Assembly: GCA_025360565.1 (NCBI GenBank)
Contig: JANYBY010000170.1
Location: 1 to 16,337 of the forward strand
Origin: Bacteroidota bacterium
GTDB lineage: Bacteria; Bacteroidota; Bacteroidia; B-17B0; Aurantibacillaceae
DNA: 16,337 nucleotides
Reading direction: 5' to 3'
Shown: positions 1 through 6,703 of the stretch, in pieces
How positions within the stretch are numbered: position 1 is the first letter of the stretch
How the letters are laid out: each line of letters begins with the position of its first letter
The notes under the pieces: model-generated
Seen by the model: only the letters and a program-made list of their open reading frames with translations
Told to the model about the DNA's origin: nothing
The model's database searches: none
Translations under genes and position numbers: made by a program

Positions 1-685
1 CGGCGGCAATGCAAAAAACAAAAAAAACATTTCGCTTTAGATCCGTTCTTGTAATTGTAAATAAAACAGTTAGGATAAAAGGCCCGGTTAACATAACAAT
101 AAAAAGCATATCACTGAAGGCGGATAATAAAGAGAAAACAAAGAAAAATATATATTTAAAAAGGTTTTTCCATGTGCTTAAAAAAACGGCGTACACGATA
201 AGGCAATTAACAAAAGGGCCTGCATGATAGTAGCAGGAAGTTAAAAGCTGATTCATTGTAATATCCTTAGTGAAATAATAAGCTTCCAAAAAAATGATAG
301 AATATAGACATGGGATCAACCAGCTATAAGATCTTAATCTTTCAGGTGCCGTTTTTTTAAAAATATAAATGCATAATAAGGATATGATCATCATTTGAAA
401 TAGTGCATAAAAAATAATTGAGATCAAGAATTTGAAATGAAAAAGTTGTACAATTGAATACAACGTAAGATCCGGCAATGGGGAGGGTGCCGCCGGAAAG
501 TACCAATCCTTTAGTTTGCCGGGGCCAACAATAAAATCATCATAAATAAATTGTATCGATACGGCATCTGAACAAGTTAGCCAGGCGTGTGTATGTGGTG
601 TAAAAACAGAAAAGCTGCACAATATACTTAAAAGAAGTACGGCCCAACTTAATGTTTTTAAGTAAAACTCTTTGCTGAATTTCAT
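1..685 (-). CDS. Polytopic membrane protein, C-terminus cut off by window edge
   Basis: The frame is open from an ATG at 685-683 to the left edge: 228 codons with no stop, so the gene continues outside the window. The product is very hydrophobic. A likely first membrane segment covers residues 11-29, an extracytoplasmic loop residues 30-80 (with SDA at 39-41, YDD at 48-50 and a proline-rich patch at 64-71), and further segments lie near 86-108, 121-136, 156-170, 176-190 and 192-210. A long acidic loop after the first helix followed by many helices resembles GT-C glycosyltransferases and related envelope proteins, but no family signature is decisive. It follows the PBP1A gene by 24 bp on the same strand, so the two are probably co-transcribed. 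That it is coding is fairly sure; its function is unknown. Confidence 0.75.
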   Translation of the reverse strand, partial: MKFSKEFYLKTLSWAVLLLSILCSFSVFTPHTHAWLTCSDAVSIQFIYDDFIVGPGKLKDWYFPAAPSPLPDLTLYSIVQLFHFKFLISIIFYALFQMMIISLLCIYIFKKTAPERLRSYSWLIPCLYSIIFLEAYYFTKDITMNQLLTSCYYHAGPFVNCLIVYAVFLSTWKNLFKYIFFFVFSLLSAFSDMLFIVMLTGPFILTVLFTITRTDLKRNVFFVFCIAA

Positions 686-709
686 GTACTTAAATAAGGA
701 TTGCTGAAT

Positions 710-2962
710 TTATAAATTATCAAACTCGTTTATATCGCCGGTGCCATAATTATCAATAGCGTCGTATTTGCTGCAATCCAATTCTAAATTGGGATCAAGG
801 TTTTTTGGTTTTGGAAAATCGCCGGCACTTACTTTTAATTTTTTATCGGCGTACACTTTACTAAAAAATTTTCCCCATATTGGTAATGCCATCGTAGCCC
901 CTTGCCCCTCTTCCATCGAATTAAAATGTACGCTCCTGTCTTCGCCCCCAACCCACGCGCCCGCCACCAGATCGGGGGTTAAGCCCATGAACCAACCGTC
1001 GGCATTTTTTTGTGTAGTGCCTGTTTTACCCGCAATTTGATTAAATAATTTATGGCGCGATCTTAAACGCGATCCGGTTCCGCCATCTACCACACCGCGC
1101 ATTAACTGGATCATGGCGTAAGCTTTTTCTTCGCTAAAAACCTCATCGGTTGTTGGAATAAATTCTTCCAACACTTTTCCGTTCTTATCTTCTATCCTCG
1201 TAATAAATGTTGGCTGAATATACGTGCCTTTATTTACAAAAGTTGAATTGGCCGCTACCATTTCAAACACGCTGATATCAGCGGTTCCCAGACAAATAGA
1301 TGGCACCTCGGGAATATCGGATGTAATGCCCAATCGTTTCACCAAAGAAACAACTGCGTGTGGTCCGTATTGTTTCATAATCCATGCAGTAACGTAATTG
1401 ATAGAATTTGCCAGCGCTTTTTTCAGCGTGATCATTTTACCCGCGTTCTTATCGTTTGGTCCGTCTGAATTATCCGGACACCAGTCTTTGCCATCGGGTA
1501 AACCAATACAGGTTTTTACATTTGGTACCTGGTGGCAAGGCGATAATCCTTCCTGAATAGCCAACGCGTAAACAAAGGGCTTAAACGTTGAGCCCACCTG
1601 ACGCTTACTCACTTTTACGTGATCGTACTGAAAATGTTTATGATTGATGCCGCCAACCCAAGCTTTTACATAACCTGTTTGCGGTTCCATAGCCATAAAA
1701 CCCGTTTGCAAAAAACTTTTGTAATATTTTATACTGTCAAACGGTGTTAGCACGGTATCAATTTCGCCGCGTAAACTATAAACTGTCATAGGCACAGGCT
1801 TATAAAAAGTTGCAACAGCGTCTTCGTGATTTAAGCCCGCTCTTTTCAAACCCCGATACCTGTCGCTTCTTTTTATAGAAGAGTTCATAATGCCTTCAAT
1901 TTCTTGTTTGGTAACATTCCATGCAAAAGGATAATTTTTTTTAGTGCGTAAGTCTTTGTCAAAAATTTTCTGAAGGTCGTGCATGTGCTCAAACACGGCC
2001 TCTTCGGCATATTGCTGCATGCGCGAATCAATAGTGGTATAAATTCGCAAGCCATCCTTATAAATATTGTAAGGCTGTTTTGTTTCGGGATTGATGTGTT
2101 TTTCGCACCAGGCCTTTAAAAAATTATCGCGAATATATTCTCTTAAGTAAGGTGCTAAACCATCGTTATGATCTTCGCGGTGAAAATTTAAACCCAAGGG
2201 AAGCACTTTTAAACTATCGTACTTTTGTTTGGTAAGGTAACCGTATTTTACCATTTGATTTAAAACCACATTACGCCGGTGCATGGTAGTATCCGCTTTG
2301 CGTATCGGGTTAAACAGCGATGGATTTTTTGCCATGCCAATCAACATGGCGGCCTGTTCAATTCGTAAACTATCCTGCCCGCGATTAAAATAAATTTGCG
2401 ATGCGGATTTTACACCCACCGCTAAATTTAAAAAATCGAATTTATTCAGGTATAAACTTAAAATTTCTTCTTTGGTGTATAATTTTTCTAAACGCGTGGC
2501 TATAACCCACTCTTTCATTTTACGAATTACCAATTGGGGTTTACTTAATTTTTCGTTTCGCGGAAACATCATTTTTGCCAGCTGCTGAGTAATGGTACTT
2601 CCTCCCCCCTTACTTCCGCCGGTGAACGCGCCGGAAATAGAACGGCCTAAAGCTTTTATATCAACGCCGCTGTGCTCTAAAAAACGCGCGTCCTCGGTTG
2701 CAATTAACGCGTTTACCAGATCTTTATCTAACTGATTAAAATTTACGTTCACCCTGTTTTCGCTGTAATATTTACCGAGCGTTTTCATATCGCCGCTGTA
2801 AACAATGGTGGCCAGGTTATTTTTTGGATTTAAAAGCTCGTCTACCTTAGGCAGATCGCCAAAAGTACCGGTTGATACCAAAAAAACCATTAGGAATATG
2901 ATGAGCATTGGACTTAAAAATAAGATCCAGAGCCATTTTACGTATTTTTTTGTCTTATTCAA
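710..2962 (-). CDS. Penicillin-binding protein 1A (bifunctional transglycosylase/transpeptidase)
   Basis: Class A PBP that polymerises lipid II into glycan strands and cross-links stem peptides on the outer face of the inner membrane. A short cytoplasmic N-terminus is followed by one membrane anchor (about residues 10-31). The GT51 domain shows EDARF..H.GVD (90-101, catalytic Glu90), GGSTITQQLAK (120-130) and the KMKEW...RLEKLYTKEEILSLYLNK stretch (148-174). The transpeptidase domain shows STFK (458-461, nucleophile Ser458), SIN (520-522) and KTGTT (646-650). At 750 residues it is of normal length and looks intact. The start is TTG (2962-2960): the next in-frame Met, residue 19, falls inside the anchor and would remove its positive flank. 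The membrane-protein gene follows 24 bp downstream. The name mrcA/ponA would fit, but the paralogue cannot be fixed. Confidence 0.95.
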   Translation of the reverse strand: MNKTKKYVKWLWILFLSPMLIIFLMVFLVSTGTFGDLPKVDELLNPKNNLATIVYSGDMKTLGKYYSENRVNVNFNQLDKDLVNALIATEDARFLEHSGVDIKALGRSISGAFTGGSKGGGSTITQQLAKMMFPRNEKLSKPQLVIRKMKEWVIATRLEKLYTKEEILSLYLNKFDFLNLAVGVKSASQIYFNRGQDSLRIEQAAMLIGMAKNPSLFNPIRKADTTMHRRNVVLNQMVKYGYLTKQKYDSLKVLPLGLNFHREDHNDGLAPYLREYIRDNFLKAWCEKHINPETKQPYNIYKDGLRIYTTIDSRMQQYAEEAVFEHMHDLQKIFDKDLRTKKNYPFAWNVTKQEIEGIMNSSIKRSDRYRGLKRAGLNHEDAVATFYKPVPMTVYSLRGEIDTVLTPFDSIKYYKSFLQTGFMAMEPQTGYVKAWVGGINHKHFQYDHVKVSKRQVGSTFKPFVYALAIQEGLSPCHQVPNVKTCIGLPDGKDWCPDNSDGPNDKNAGKMITLKKALANSINYVTAWIMKQYGPHAVVSLVKRLGITSDIPEVPSICLGTADISVFEMVAANSTFVNKGTYIQPTFITRIEDKNGKVLEEFIPTTDEVFSEEKAYAMIQLMRGVVDGGTGSRLRSRHKLFNQIAGKTGTTQKNADGWFMGLTPDLVAGAWVGGEDRSVHFNSMEEGQGATMALPIWGKFFSKVYADKKLKVSAGDFPKPKNLDPNLELDCSKYDAIDNYGTGDINEFDNL

Positions 2963-3395
2963 TATAACGATGCTTTACTATAAAAGGTAAAAATAGCAAA
3001 AAGTCACAGGTGAGAACGTGAAATAAAGTAAAAATTGTAACAAATGGAACCTGTATACCGGCAGCAGGCGGTAATTGAACGCTGATAACGCGGATGATTA
3101 TTATTTTCGGGGATTATTTCACGCAGAGGCGCAGAGATTTACTGTGTGGTTTTCCAAATATGGCCTTAAACTTATTTTGAATGTATCAAATCCGTGTCTA
3201 TCATATCCCGATTCTATCGGGGCAGCGGTATCTGCGTTCTATTTCTTTAGCGGATCATTTCACTAATAATATTAAATTGAGTATAAGTGAACGATTTTCG
3301 GTTACTAGCCAATTAACAGCCTCTTAAAAAAATAGTTTAAAAAATATTAGCTAATTACTACAAATAATAGTAATTTTATGCTATAATTTATAGTA
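2963..3395. other. Divergent intergenic region between PBP1A and the XRE/S24 regulator
   Basis: This 433-bp stretch holds no convincing gene. It contains a small dyad at 3056-3073 (TACCG...CGGTA), a degenerate inverted-repeat element at 3077-3239, and an AT-rich segment (3250-3395) with the regulator's promoter and operator candidates. The PBP1A promoter must lie at its left end, but no clear -7/-33 pair was recognised there. Confidence 0.6.
3077..3239. repeat. Degenerate inverted-repeat intergenic element
   Basis: The left end (GAACGCTGATAAC from 3077) matches the reverse complement of the right end (GTATCTGCGTTC, 3228-3239) at 10 of 11 positions. Inside are a second related pair (CGCGGATGATT at 3089-3099 against AATCCGTG at 3189-3196), a direct repeat GCAGAGGCGCAGAG (3123-3136), and a perfect 6-bp-arm hairpin CCCGAT-TCT-ATCGGG (3207-3221). 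The wording resembles short dispersed repeats that I recall from Bacteroidota genomes. It encodes nothing recognisable and looks like a decayed, non-autonomous element. Confidence 0.5.
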
Positions 3396-3397
3396 AT
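3353..3397 (+). promoter_or_regulatory. Candidate operator and promoter of the XRE/S24 regulator
   Basis: A perfect dyad AATTACTA (3353-3360), 7-nt spacer, TAGTAATT (3368-3375) lies 20 bp before the regulator. A third half-site TAGTAAT (3391-3397) runs into the ATG at 3396-3398; its context TATAGTAATG repeats AATAGTAATT of the main dyad at 8 of 10 positions. Between them TATAAT (3382-3387) could act as a -10/-7 element, which would put the transcript start at or almost at the ATG. This layout fits autoregulation by the dimeric HTH protein encoded just downstream; binding is inferred. Confidence 0.5.
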
Positions 3398-4163
3398 GAC
3401 TAAAATAGCCAACAACCTAAAATTTTTACGCCAGTTAAAAGGCCTCTCGCAAGAGCAAATGGCCGACGAGTTAGAAATTACCCGTTCGCGCATTGGCGGG
3501 TATGAGGAAGCCCGAAATGAGCCGCCAATAGACCTGCTGATAAAACTTTCGGAATATTTTCATATTGCCATTGATGCGTTGGTTCGCGGAGATCTGCGCA
3601 AAACAAATCTGGATGGTTTAATGAAAGTGGGTAAAAACCGTATTTTATTTCCCATTCTTTTAGATAGTGATGGCAATGATATGGTTGAGCTTATTCCGTT
3701 AAAAGCTTCGGCGGGTTATTTAAAAGGATACGCCGATCCCGAATACATTGAAAAATTACCGCAAATGCGTTTGCCTTTTTTACCAACAGGCAAGCACCGT
3801 GCTTTTCCGATTAAAGGTGATAGTATGCCGCCAATACGCGAAGGCTCTTTTGTTATTGGAAAATATTTAGAAAGAATTGAAGATCTGAAAATAGGCAATA
3901 CCTATATTGTTGTTACAAAAGACGACGGGCTTTCGTATAAACGCATTATGCATTACAGTAAAAAAGAAGCGGCGATCGAGTTGCATTCGGATAATAAAAT
4001 GTATCAACCCTATAAAGTAAAAACAGAAGAAGTGTTAGAATTGTGGGAATATACCTGTTGCCTTAATATGAACCAATACGATAACACTGAATTAAACTTA
4101 GACAGCATTATGAATATGCTGAAAGGCTTAAAAGTTGAAATAGAACAGATCAAGAAGCGCTGA
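3396..4163 (+). CDS. XRE-family regulator with S24 (LexA/CI-like) domain
   Basis: A 255-residue DNA-binding regulator. Residues 5-65 form an XRE helix-turn-helix (LSQEQMADELEITRSRIGGYE at 17-37 covers the recognition region). Residues about 100-222 form an S24 peptidase-like domain with an Ala106-Gly107 pair as possible self-cleavage site, Ser143 in GDSM and Lys182 in SYKRI. The spacings (37 and 39 residues) are close to those of LexA, so RecA-stimulated autocleavage is plausible. The last 30 residues (about 225-255) are polar and possibly coiled-coil. No umuC or other SOS gene sits beside it in the window, so whether it is the SOS repressor or a separate stress regulator is open. The start is fixed by ATG 3396-3398 and the normal length of the HTH N-terminus. 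It is probably autoregulated through the upstream dyad. Confidence 0.88.
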   Translation: MTKIANNLKFLRQLKGLSQEQMADELEITRSRIGGYEEARNEPPIDLLIKLSEYFHIAIDALVRGDLRKTNLDGLMKVGKNRILFPILLDSDGNDMVELIPLKASAGYLKGYADPEYIEKLPQMRLPFLPTGKHRAFPIKGDSMPPIREGSFVIGKYLERIEDLKIGNTYIVVTKDDGLSYKRIMHYSKKEAAIELHSDNKMYQPYKVKTEEVLELWEYTCCLNMNQYDNTELNLDSIMNMLKGLKVEIEQIKKR

Positions 4164-4230
4164 AGCAAGAGGCAGGACTAAAAAGATGCAAGACGTGATT
4201 AGTTGACAGTAAAAAATTATTGAAGATTTA
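4164..4230. repeat. Low-complexity intergenic repeat remnant
   Basis: Just after the regulator's stop lies a degenerate string built on GCAAGA/GCAGGA/GCAAGACG units, then AGTTGACAGT. It resembles simple repeat families that recur between genes in Bacteroidota genomes (from memory, not searched). The remainder up to the terminator (4231-4320) is AT-rich with no recognisable feature. Confidence 0.3.
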
Positions 4231-4321
4231 TAATTTGGACATTGAATGGCGATATTGAGATTGGATGCTATAAAACTTTCAATTTAAAATGTAAGCCGCT
4301 TTAATAAATTTAAAGAAACAA

Positions 4322-4354
4322 AAAAGCCGTCCCGATTAAATCAGGACGGCTTTT
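4322..4354. terminator. Bidirectional Rho-independent terminator
   Basis: Perfect 11-bp arms AAAAGCCGTCC (4322-4332) and GGACGGCTTTT (4344-4354) enclose an 11-nt loop that can partly pair itself. T-rich sequence follows on the plus strand, and the A-rich left flank gives a T-run on the minus strand. It lies between the regulator (plus) and the lipoprotein gene (minus), which converge on it, so it probably ends both transcripts. Confidence 0.9.
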
Positions 4355-4373
4355 AATTTTTTATTAAAACGGA

Positions 4374-4955
4374 TTAATCAGTTTTTAATCTAAGGCCGTC
4401 GGCTTTAACAATAACAGTTTCTGTCCATTTGCTGCCTGATAAAATGTGTTTTTTGTCAAAACGCACATTGATAAAATAATCCACATCAGGATATTTTTCA
4501 ACTAAAGCGTAGTAACCAAAATCGATTGGAGTTGGAGCTCCCAATTTTGCATTTTTTAGTTTAGCATAAAGTCCAGGGAAAAGTGACTGGAATAAGCTTT
4601 GTCTCTTTTTTCCGATAGAGGCGGTAGTTGAAACAGATTCGAACACATTTGTTTCGTATAAGTTACCGGTAATGGCTTCGCCAGCGCCTGGAACAAAATA
4701 CATAATGTTTGTCAACTCTTTGTAAAACTTACCTGCTTTAGCGTTGTTTGCAAAAGCTTTATCCATTGCGGTACCTTTACCTGAAATTGTAACCTCAGCT
4801 TGTAAATTACCTACAAGTGTAACATCAGTGCGGCTCAAAGGCTTAAAACGGATATCCATATAACGGATATCGCGCTGAAGCGATGAGCTTGGCTTACAGG
4901 ATACAAGCGCCACAAACGACGCTATGATTGCTGTATATAAACTTAATTTTTTCAT
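4374..4955 (-). CDS. Putative lipoprotein, paralogue of the next gene upstream
   Basis: 193 residues. An N-terminal signal with lipobox (LVSC, lipidated Cys20) predicts a lipid-anchored envelope protein; +2 is Lys. No known family was recognised. The C-terminal part (about 147-193: a helix-like segment, then PDVDYFINVRFDKK, then a strand ending VKADGLRLKTD) aligns by eye with the C-terminus of the neighbouring 144-residue lipoprotein. The segment around 44-57 (DVTLVGNLQAEVTI) resembles that protein's 39-53. This copy carries an extra 40-50 residues in the middle (about 85-140). It lies 48 bp downstream of its paralogue on the same strand and ends just before the shared terminator. A two-gene envelope lipoprotein unit is likely; its role is unknown. 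Confidence 0.8.
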   Translation of the reverse strand: MKKLSLYTAIIASFVALVSCKPSSSLQRDIRYMDIRFKPLSRTDVTLVGNLQAEVTISGKGTAMDKAFANNAKAGKFYKELTNIMYFVPGAGEAITGNLYETNVFESVSTTASIGKKRQSLFQSLFPGLYAKLKNAKLGAPTPIDFGYYALVEKYPDVDYFINVRFDKKHILSGSKWTETVIVKADGLRLKTD

Positions 4956-5003
4956 TATTATTATTTTTTAAAATTGTTGTAATTTATTTTTAATTGTATA
5001 AGT

Positions 5004-5438
5004 TTATTTCTCTGTGTTTAGAGTAATACCTTTTGCAACAATTTTAACTTTTGTGTTGTATTTCGTTAAAAATAACAACCACTTTTTTGTAAATTCTTTA
5101 GTGATGCGGATGTTAGTTAAGTAATCAAAATTAGGATTAGCATCTAACAAACGGTAAATAGCGATCTTAGACGCTTTATCCATTGCATAACCACTTACAA
5201 AACCCTGACGTAATTCTCTTTTGTTTTCGCCAACAGTTTTTGCACCTTTAAGATATCCCCCTAAAGTTGACCATTCTTTAACTTCAACTTCAGCGCTAAC
5301 GTCTTTTGATAATTTGTAATCAGCGCGTGTAACTGTCATACCCGGAAATGCTACGGAATTTTTGGTCATTTCAGAAAGTTTACGTGAACATGATGTGGCA
5401 AATATAGCCGCAACTGCAATTAGGAGTAGTTTTTTCAT
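5004..5438 (-). CDS. Small putative lipoprotein, paralogue of the downstream gene
   Basis: 144 residues with a short signal peptide and lipobox ATSC (Cys17), followed by S-R. The mature part has a beta-like stretch (MTVTRADYKLSKDVSAEVEV, 34-53), a Gly-rich middle, then a helix and NPNFDYLTNIRITKE (101-115) followed by a C-terminal strand VKIVAKGITLNTEK. The last 50 residues parallel those of the 193-residue lipoprotein 48 bp downstream (shared pattern P-x-x-D-Y-x-x-N-x-R and V-x-A-x-G-x-x-L-x-T). No domain name can be given. The leader before the ATG is purely A/T-rich, and two dyads lie further upstream, so this gene probably carries the promoter for the pair. Confidence 0.8.
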   Translation of the reverse strand: MKKLLLIAVAAIFATSCSRKLSEMTKNSVAFPGMTVTRADYKLSKDVSAEVEVKEWSTLGGYLKGAKTVGENKRELRQGFVSGYAMDKASKIAIYRLLDANPNFDYLTNIRITKEFTKKWLLFLTKYNTKVKIVAKGITLNTEK

Positions 5439-5480
5439 TTTTTTGTTTTTTTGTTTATATAATTTAGGTTAATAATTGGG

Positions 5481-5530
5481 TGTAAATATATAAGTATAAT
5501 TTACATCTACATATACCCTCGGGAGGGTAT
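5481..5530 (-). promoter_or_regulatory. Two dyads upstream of the lipoprotein pair
   Basis: Dyad 1: TGTAAAT (5481-5487), 11 nt, ATTTACA (5499-5505), perfect. On the minus strand it includes TATATTTA, close to the Bacteroidota -7 box. Dyad 2: ATACCCTC (5513-5520), GG, GAGGGTAT (5523-5530), perfect 8-bp arms in otherwise AT-rich DNA. Neither arm set is followed by a clear T-run, so operator sites for the 5438 transcript are more likely than a terminator. Dyad 2 could still be a weak hairpin ending dedA transcription. Confidence 0.45.
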
Positions 5531-5602
5531 TTATTAAAAAAATTAGAAAATTTCTCTAAATCAGGAGATAATTTAACGATAAGATGATGTAAATCTTTCG
5601 GA

Positions 5603-6235
5603 TCAATTTGGCTTTTTTCTTCCTTTAAAGTAACCTACAATAATGGGCAGCACTGAAAGCAAAATAATACCGAGGCAAACCGCGTCAACATGGTGGCGTA
5701 TAAATTCAACATTGCCCAATAAATAACCGGCGGTACTTAAACTTCCGATCCACAAAGCGCCGCCTAATAGATCATACAACAAATATTTTTTATAATCCAT
5801 TTCGGCTATGCCTGCCGCAAATGGGGCAAACGTGCGCACAAAAGGCACAAAACGCGCCATAATAATTGCTTTAGTGCCGTGTTTTTCAAAAAATAAATGT
5901 GTTTTATCTAAATATTCTTTTTTAACCAGCGGTTTTCCTCTGAGCTTTAAATTAAAAACTTTTATCCCGACTTTTCGCCCTATCCAGTAATTACAATTAT
6001 CGCCCAATACCGCAGCAATAAATAATAAAATAAATATATAAGCCAAATTTAAGTCGCCCGATCTGGCAAACAAGCCTGCCATAAATAAAAGCGAATCGCC
6101 CGGTAAAAATGGCATGGCCACCAAACCGGTTTCAATAAAAATAACCAAAAATAAAATGGTATAAATAATGGTTCCGTAATTCAGCATGATCCATTTAAAA
6201 TCTAATGGCATTAAGTGTTTAAATAATTCGTACAT
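5603..6235 (-). CDS. DedA-family inner-membrane protein
   Basis: 210 residues. DedA/SNARE-associated (VTT) proteins are inner-membrane proteins linked to lipid scrambling or recycling of undecaprenyl carriers and to membrane-potential maintenance. Seen here: the signature FIETGLVAMPFLPGDSLLF (33-51) with Glu35 and Asp47, GDNCNYWIGRKVG (78-90), and MARFVPFVRTFAPFAAG (126-142) with Arg128 and Arg134. These match acidic and arginine residues known to be essential in E. coli YqjA/YghB. Hydrophobic segments lie near 20-40, 63-80, 150-174 and 185-203. The start ATG is 6235-6233. It follows the rhodanese gene with a 47-bp gap holding a short tandem repeat. The substrate is unknown. Confidence 0.92.
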   Translation of the reverse strand: MYELFKHLMPLDFKWIMLNYGTIIYTILFLVIFIETGLVAMPFLPGDSLLFMAGLFARSGDLNLAYIFILLFIAAVLGDNCNYWIGRKVGIKVFNLKLRGKPLVKKEYLDKTHLFFEKHGTKAIIMARFVPFVRTFAPFAAGIAEMDYKKYLLYDLLGGALWIGSLSTAGYLLGNVEFIRHHVDAVCLGIILLSVLPIIVGYFKGRKKPN

Positions 6236-6240
6236 GGATG

Positions 6241-6275
6241 ATGGTTAATAGTTGATGGTTAAAAGTTGATAGTTG
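6241..6275. repeat. Short degenerate tandem repeat between rhodanese and dedA
   Basis: Two 14-nt units differing at one position (ATGGTTAATAGTTG, 6241-6254; ATGGTTAAAAGTTG, 6255-6268), then a partial third unit ATAGTTG. It lies immediately upstream of dedA's ATG and downstream of the rhodanese stop. No function is evident. Confidence 0.6.
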
Positions 6276-6282
6276 TAAAAAA

Positions 6283-6585
6283 TTATAATCCAATCTCTTC
6301 AATGTAAGCTAAAATACCGCCTTTTAAATTGTACAAATTGGTAAAGCCGTGCTGTGCTTCAAGTGCCTGAATAATACTTGCGCTGCGTTTTCCGCTGCGG
6401 CAATGAATTATTACCTGTTTATCTTTCGCGATCTTATCCACATTATCCATCACTTCACCCATTGGAATTAATTCGGCTTTAATATTTGCTTCATCAAATT
6501 CGTATTCTTCGCGCACATCAATTAACTGATAATCGGCTTTTGAATCCATCAATTGTTTTAATTCTTTTACGGTTACTTCTTTCAT
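6283..6585 (-). CDS. Single-domain rhodanese-like protein
   Basis: A 100-residue cytoplasmic rhodanese of GlpE/PspE type, able in principle to transfer sulfane sulfur through a persulfide on Cys62. Seen: LIDVREEYEF (21-30, the conserved D-V-R-E), the active-site loop HCRSGKRSA (61-69) with Cys62, and the terminal LKGGILAY (88-94). The start is taken as ATG 6585-6583, which gives the normal compact length. The frame stays open upstream for 26 more codons to an ATG at 6663, but that extension is encoded by the intergenic repeat at 6600-6656 and has no rhodanese character. It lies between comA (118 bp upstream) and dedA (47 bp downstream) on the same strand; its sulfur acceptor is unknown. Confidence 0.92.
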   Translation of the reverse strand: MKEVTVKELKQLMDSKADYQLIDVREEYEFDEANIKAELIPMGEVMDNVDKIAKDKQVIIHCRSGKRSASIIQALEAQHGFTNLYNLKGGILAYIEEIGL

Positions 6586-6599
6586 ATTTCGGCTTTTTT

Positions 6600-6656
6600 G
6601 CCACAAAGGCACTAAGTCACAAAGGGACACAAAGTTTTTTTGTGTTTCTATATGAC
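6600..6656. repeat. Intergenic 'CACAAAGGCACTAAG' repeat copy
   Basis: GCCACAAAGGCACTAAG, then TCACAAAGGGACACAAAG, then a T-run and TGTGTTTC. ACACAAA and TTTGTGT can pair as a small hairpin. It is related to the element at 8935-9010 and sits directly before the rhodanese start. Next to it, 6676-6703 is a plain AT-rich stretch with ATTAATTTTTAATT-type wording. Confidence 0.6.
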
Positions 6657-6703
6657 GTGACAACTGCGACTATTCTTCATTATTAATTTTTAATTCTCAA
6701 TTC

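Noticed and set aside
9..227. Plus-strand 72-codon frame
   Set aside because: It lies antisense to the 228-codon membrane-protein gene, is Lys-rich from A-runs and has no family features.
768..1040. Plus-strand 90-codon frame
   Set aside because: Antisense to the conserved transpeptidase domain of PBP1A, including KTGTT; a shadow of that gene.
3075..3266. Plus-strand 63-codon frame
   Set aside because: It runs through the degenerate inverted-repeat element; composition is not protein-like and no start context is evident.
3396..4163. Prophage repressor marking an integrated phage
   Set aside because: Neighbours on both sides are housekeeping or envelope genes, and no integrase, attachment repeat or phage gene was found in the window.
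5513..5530. GC-rich dyad as the dedA terminator
   Set aside because: No T-run follows the stem on the minus strand, so an operator is more likely; not excluded.
6241..6275. CRISPR-like array
   Set aside because: Only two near-identical 14-nt units directly abutting, without spacers; no cas gene in the window.
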